From Ichthyophis bannanicus (taxonomy: Eukaryota; Chordata; Amphibia; Gymnophiona; Ichthyophiidae), in NCBI GenBank assembly GCA_033557465.1, contig CM066033.1:906342808-906406807 (forward strand): a DNA stretch of 64,000 nucleotides, written 5' to 3'. Shown in pieces: positions 60,853 through 64,000 of the stretch. The notes below the pieces were generated by a model that made no database searches, had not been told where the DNA came from, and saw nothing but the letters and a program-made list of their open reading frames with translations. Made by a program: the position numbers and the translations under genes. The first letter of the stretch is position 1. Every line of letters starts with the position of its first letter.

Positions 60853-62280
60853 ACTACTGATGCGGCCTTCGCCCTGACCTGGTGGGCCGTGACTCGACCC
60901 TCCAGGGAGAGGCCGGCTGCCCTGTACGCCCAGGCGATACAGTCTGCCACCCAGATGGACAACATACGCTTAGTTACAGGCAACCCCAATCTATTAGGGT
61001 CAAAGGAAATGAAGAGCTGAGAAGCCCTTCTATGCCCCTGCATTCTAGGTAAAAGGACAGCACCCTACTACAATCCAGGGTATGCAAGACAGTTTCTGTC
61101 CTACTGGCATGCGGCCTGGGAAAGAACGTCGGAAGTACCACCTCCTGGTTGAGGTGGAAGTAGGACACTACCTTGGGAAGGAACTTAGGATGAGTCCTCA
61201 AGACTACCCTGTTCTTATGGAACCTGGTATACGGCCTATCCAAAACCAGGGCCTGAAGTTCACTCACATGCCTGGCTCAGGTGAGTGCCACAAAGAACAC
61301 CACCTTCCAGGAGAGGAAACGTAAATGGCAGGTTGCCATTGGCTCAAAAGTTGGGCGAGTCAGTTGCTGCAAGACCACATTGAGATCCCACTCAGTGACT
61401 GGATGACGAATAGGAGGCTTAAGCAGAAGCAGGCCTCTGAGAAAACGAGACACCAGAGGGTGGCCCGAAAGGGACTGTCCATCCACCGGCGAGTGGTGAG
61501 CTGAGAGGGCAGTGAGGTGAACCTGGACAGAGTTGGACTGAAGTCCCAGGTTGGAAAGGTGGAGCAGATATTGCACCACCACCTGGACAGAGCAGGAGAA
61601 AGGGTCCTCTTGCTGTTGAGAACACCAAGTAGAGAACCTACGCCACTTCAGAGCATAGGCCTTCCTAGTGGAATGCTTTCTGGAGGCCAACACCACCTCT
61701 TCAACCTCTCTTGATAATAGCAAGGGAGCAAGGACTAGCCTTTCAGCAGTCAGGCCATCAAACTGAGGGATTTGAGGTTGGGATGCAAGAGGGACCCCTG
61801 ATCCTGAGTCAGAAGGTCGGGTTGCAACCCCAGAGGAAGTGGAGTATCCACTGCCAACTGCAGAAGAAGAGGGAATCACGGCTGCCTGGGCCACCTGGGG
61901 GTTATCAGGATCACCGTGGCTCGGTGCTGCTGGATTTTGAACAGAGTCCGGGCCACCAGAGGTGTGGGAGGAAAAGCATACAGCAGGCTCTCTGACCAGG
62001 GGATCAGGAATGCATCTGGCGCTGTTCGCGAGGGATGCGGTTGCCTGGAACAGAACCTGGGTAGTTGCCTGTTCAGCAGACTGGCAAAAAGATCCATGGT
62101 CGGAAGTCCCCACTTCAGAAAGATCTGTTGAACCACCAGAGGATCCAACTGCCACTCGTGAGGCTGCAGGAGTCTGCTTAGCCTGTCCGCCAGGTAGTTT
62201 TCCTGGCCTGGGAGGTAGACCGCCCTGAGGGTCATGCCCTGATTGACAGCCCAGGAGCAGAGAGCTTGTGCTTCCAGGCA
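60853..62280 (-). pseudogene. DIRS tyrosine recombinase (copy B4), 3'-truncated
   Basis: The frame from about 62700 downwards carries the antiphase region and then STRKAYALKWRRFSTWC (about 61660), a SNSVQVHLTALSAHH block and FLSWKVVFFVALT, stopping at 61277. It continues in another frame with MSELQALVLDRPYTRFHKNRVVLR (61267-61200) and HLNQEVVLPTFFPRPHASRTETVLHTLDCSR (61150-61070), and then in a further frame with GRVTAHQVRAKAASV (60900). The Arg of box I reads RHVSEL or MSEL near 61270, where the shift occurs. The catalytic Tyr region is missing. Confidence 0.8.
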
Positions 62281-63230
62281 CGGAAGTCTGGATCCTGTGC
62301 CTCCCTGCTTGTTGTCGTAGAACATAGCCACCTGGTTGTCCATCTGAATTAGGACAGACTGGTGAGAGAGGATCTGAGAGAAAGTCCGTAAGGCCAGTCG
62401 AATGGCCCGCAATTCCAACAGGTTGATCTGCTGGGCGGCCTCCCACGGAGACCACAGGCCCTGTGTGCAGGCCCCTTGGCAGTGTGCCCCCCAGCCCTGC
62501 AGGGAAGCATCGGTCGTCAGTACCTGAGTGTGTGGGGAGGCCTGGAAAGGAAGACCCCTGACCAGATTTGGGAGATGCCTCCACCAGCGTAAGGAGTCCA
62601 CCAAGAGTTTGGACACCCTTATTCTGTCTGACAACTTCCCTGTGGCCTGCAACCACTGTGCCATGAGGTGCCACTGAGCCAGCCTCATGTGCAGCCGGGC
62701 ACTGCGGTGTGACATGCACTGTGGAAGCCATGTGACCTAAGAGCCAGAGGAAGTGTCTGGCCGAGACCAGAGAGTTCGCCTGAAACTGGCCGGCCAACTT
62801 TATCAGCCTGTGAGCTCTGTCCGCAGGCAAATAGGCCTTTGCATGGATGGTATCCAATCTTGCCCCTATGAACTCCACGTCCTGTGAGGGGACTAAAGTG
62901 GACTTGGGGAAGTTTATGACGAACCCCAGGTGCTGAAGCAGGGATATGGTTCTGAAGGTGGCCTGCCTGGCCTCTTGTGGAGACTGGCCCCTGATAAGCC
63001 AGTCGTCCAGGTAAGGGAACACAAAGATCCCCTGGTTCCTGAGGTAGGCCGCAACCACCGCCAGGCATTTTGGGAAAACCCTGGGGGCAGAGGTGAGGCC
63101 AAAAGGAAGCACTTTGTACTGGAAGTGCTTTCCTCCCACCACGAATCTGAGGAATTGTCTGTGACTTGGATGGATGAGGATGATGCTTAGCACCCACGTA
63201 TCCCCTGTGATGGCTGGCCACCTGTCTGCA
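61876..63230 (-). pseudogene. DIRS RT-RNase H (copy B4), motif A deleted
   Basis: RT pieces from 63230 are YADRWPAITGDTWVLSI, then directly LIHPSHRQFLRFVVGGKHFQYK, so about 100 residues with motif A (SLDLKDAYTHI) are missing. VLPFGLTSAPRVFPKCLAVVAAYL and FVFPYLDDWLIRG follow. A frameshift near 62700 leads into the RNase H frame (62715-61876): VLTTDASLQGWGAHC, NLLELRAIRLAL, QMDNQVAMFYDNK, LADRLSRLLQ, DLFASLLNRQLPRFCS and YAFPPTPLVARTLFK. RNase H residues are all present; RT cannot be active. Confidence 0.85.
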
Positions 63231-63292
63231 TACAGGGTCAGCTGACCTCCTGTGCCCTGGAGAGGAGGAGAGGCTATGCTGGCATAGCCTAA

Positions 63293-63430
63293 GCAAGCAG
63301 GTCGATTCCATCTATCGAGTCCGCAAGAGCCCCGGGTTCCAAAAGGCACAGCTACCGCACCATTCCATGGTTGTGGAATCGGCCATGCATCGACTGAAGA
63401 ATCAGAAGATGCACTCCTCGGTGCCAAATA
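63293..63430 (+). pseudogene. Inverted gag segment inside DIRS copy B4
   Basis: On the plus strand this reads KQVDSIYRVRKSPGFQKAQ, then LPHHSMVVESAMHRLKNQK, which is a gag block that lies on the minus strand in every other copy (for example copy B1 at 26690-26830). Here it is between minus-strand RT (up to about 63290) and the minus-strand gag C-terminus (from about 63432). It is about 138 bp and about as well preserved as its surroundings. Confidence 0.85.
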
Positions 63431-63431
63431 G

Positions 63432-64000
63432 TCAAAAAACCCCTCCCTGCTGAGCAGGAGCCGGAGTAGGCGGCTTGATTGGGGGCCTTCTGCCTACAGG
63501 GCCCATGACCCTGCCCCCTGGCCTGCTGTCTCTGTTGGGGAGCTACAGAGGTCTGGTAATGAGGGTAGGTTTTATAGGCAGTGGTCTTCCTCGGGTAAAA
63601 GGTCTTTTTTCCCGAGCCCTTCTTCTGAGAAGGGGCAGAGGTTTTCCTGGACAGCCTCGTCCGGGTAAGAGTCTCGGTCTCGAGTTCTGCAGCCTTTTCT
63701 GCCATGTGCTTGCCGAAGAGGTTTTCGCCTCGGCAAGGGACATCGACCAACTTGTCCTGAACCCATGGCTCGAGGTCTGAGGATTGTAGCCAGGCCTGGC
63801 GGCGTGCACCGATGCTGGCCCCTGCTACCCGGGCCGAAGCCTCAAATCCATCATAGGCTGCTCGAGATATAAACTTTGAGCACTCCCGAATACTAGAAGA
63901 CAAGGCCTTGAACCTCTGCAAAGGTTCCTTGGACAAACCAGCAGAGAACCCGACAATCTCCTTTGCCAGGTACCGAAGGTACATGCCCATGTTACAGCTG
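63432..64000 (-). pseudogene. DIRS gag-like protein, C-terminal part (copy B4)
   Basis: Open on the minus strand from 63990 (MGMYLRYLAKEIVGFSAGLSKEP) through FISRAAYDGFEASARVAGASIGARRQAWLQSSDLEPWVQDKL (about 63880-63755, in blocks), NLFGKHMAEKAAELETETLTRTRLS and a basic Lys/Gly tail with KKTFYPRKTTAYKTYPHY. The N-terminus is outside the window. The frame continues past 63432 into the inverted segment and ends at 63352 by chance. Confidence 0.85.

Larger units (their letters stand above)
60853..64000 (-). mobile_element. DIRS-B retrotransposon, copy B4 (3'-truncated, runs off window)
   Basis: Minus strand. It begins at the recombinase C-terminal region (GLSLEGRVTAHQVRAKA, 60900) without the last 40 residues, ICR or 3' terminal repeat. 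Recombinase, RNase H, RT, and gag C-terminus follow to the window end. Between RT and gag there is a segment of gag in the opposite orientation (about 63293-63430). The frames are cleaner than in B1-B3. RT motif A is deleted, so the copy is defective. Confidence 0.85.

Overview
The window is vertebrate nuclear DNA made almost entirely of nested and decayed transposable elements. I see no host gene that I can defend. The mix of DIRS tyrosine-recombinase retrotransposons (seven stretches, two subfamilies), CR1 and L2 LINEs, an RTE/BovB-type LINE, an L1/Tx1-type LINE, tRNA-headed SINEs and a long-TIR DNA transposon suggests an amphibian, and a caecilian is plausible. That assignment is inference; no marker gene is present.

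Layout. 1-1.6 kb: DIRS gag/RT fragment (minus) broken by two insertions. 1.6-3.8 kb: RTE/BovB-type LINE (minus). 4.9-10.5 kb: degenerate L1/Tx1-type LINE (plus), split by a 1.9-kb insertion that carries a CR1 3' end. 10.5-14.9 kb: DIRS-A copy A1 (minus), 5'-truncated. 15.6-19.9 kb: long-TIR DNA transposon holding a 3.2-kb CR1 (minus). 20.1-28.1 kb: DIRS-B copy B1 (minus), split by an L2 (plus). 28.1-30.4 kb: unassigned DNA with a 101-bp direct repeat and a minisatellite. 30.4-41.5 kb: DIRS-B copy B2 (minus), with a nearly intact DIRS-A copy A2 (31.16-36.77 kb) inserted in its internal complementary region. 41.5-42.1 kb: an unclassified dispersed repeat (called R) and a DIRS end. 42.3-45.1 kb: CR1 (minus) abutting a fragment with an intact unfamiliar ORF. 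46.1-47.4 kb: LINE reverse-transcriptase relic (minus). 48.2-54.0 kb: DIRS-B copy B3. 54.0-60.0 kb: a second copy of R split by three tandem arrays and a near-full-length L2 (plus). 60.85-64.0 kb: DIRS-B copy B4, running off the window.

How the parts work together. A2 shows the full DIRS plan on the minus strand: gag, then RT-RNase H, then a tyrosine recombinase in an overlapping frame, bounded by inverted terminal repeats with an internal complementary region (ICR) near the 3' end. Its RT-RNase H and recombinase frames are open, and gag has one homopolymer shift. L2 copies and SINEs in the window share a 3' hairpin and a TAAA-type tail, which fits L2 machinery mobilising the SINEs.

Most notable: A2 sits at the palindromic core of B2's ICR with no target duplication; a second reading frame stays open across RT-RNase H in three DIRS copies of two subfamilies; B4 carries a gag segment in inverted orientation; and an intact acidic ORF of unknown family lies next to a CR1.
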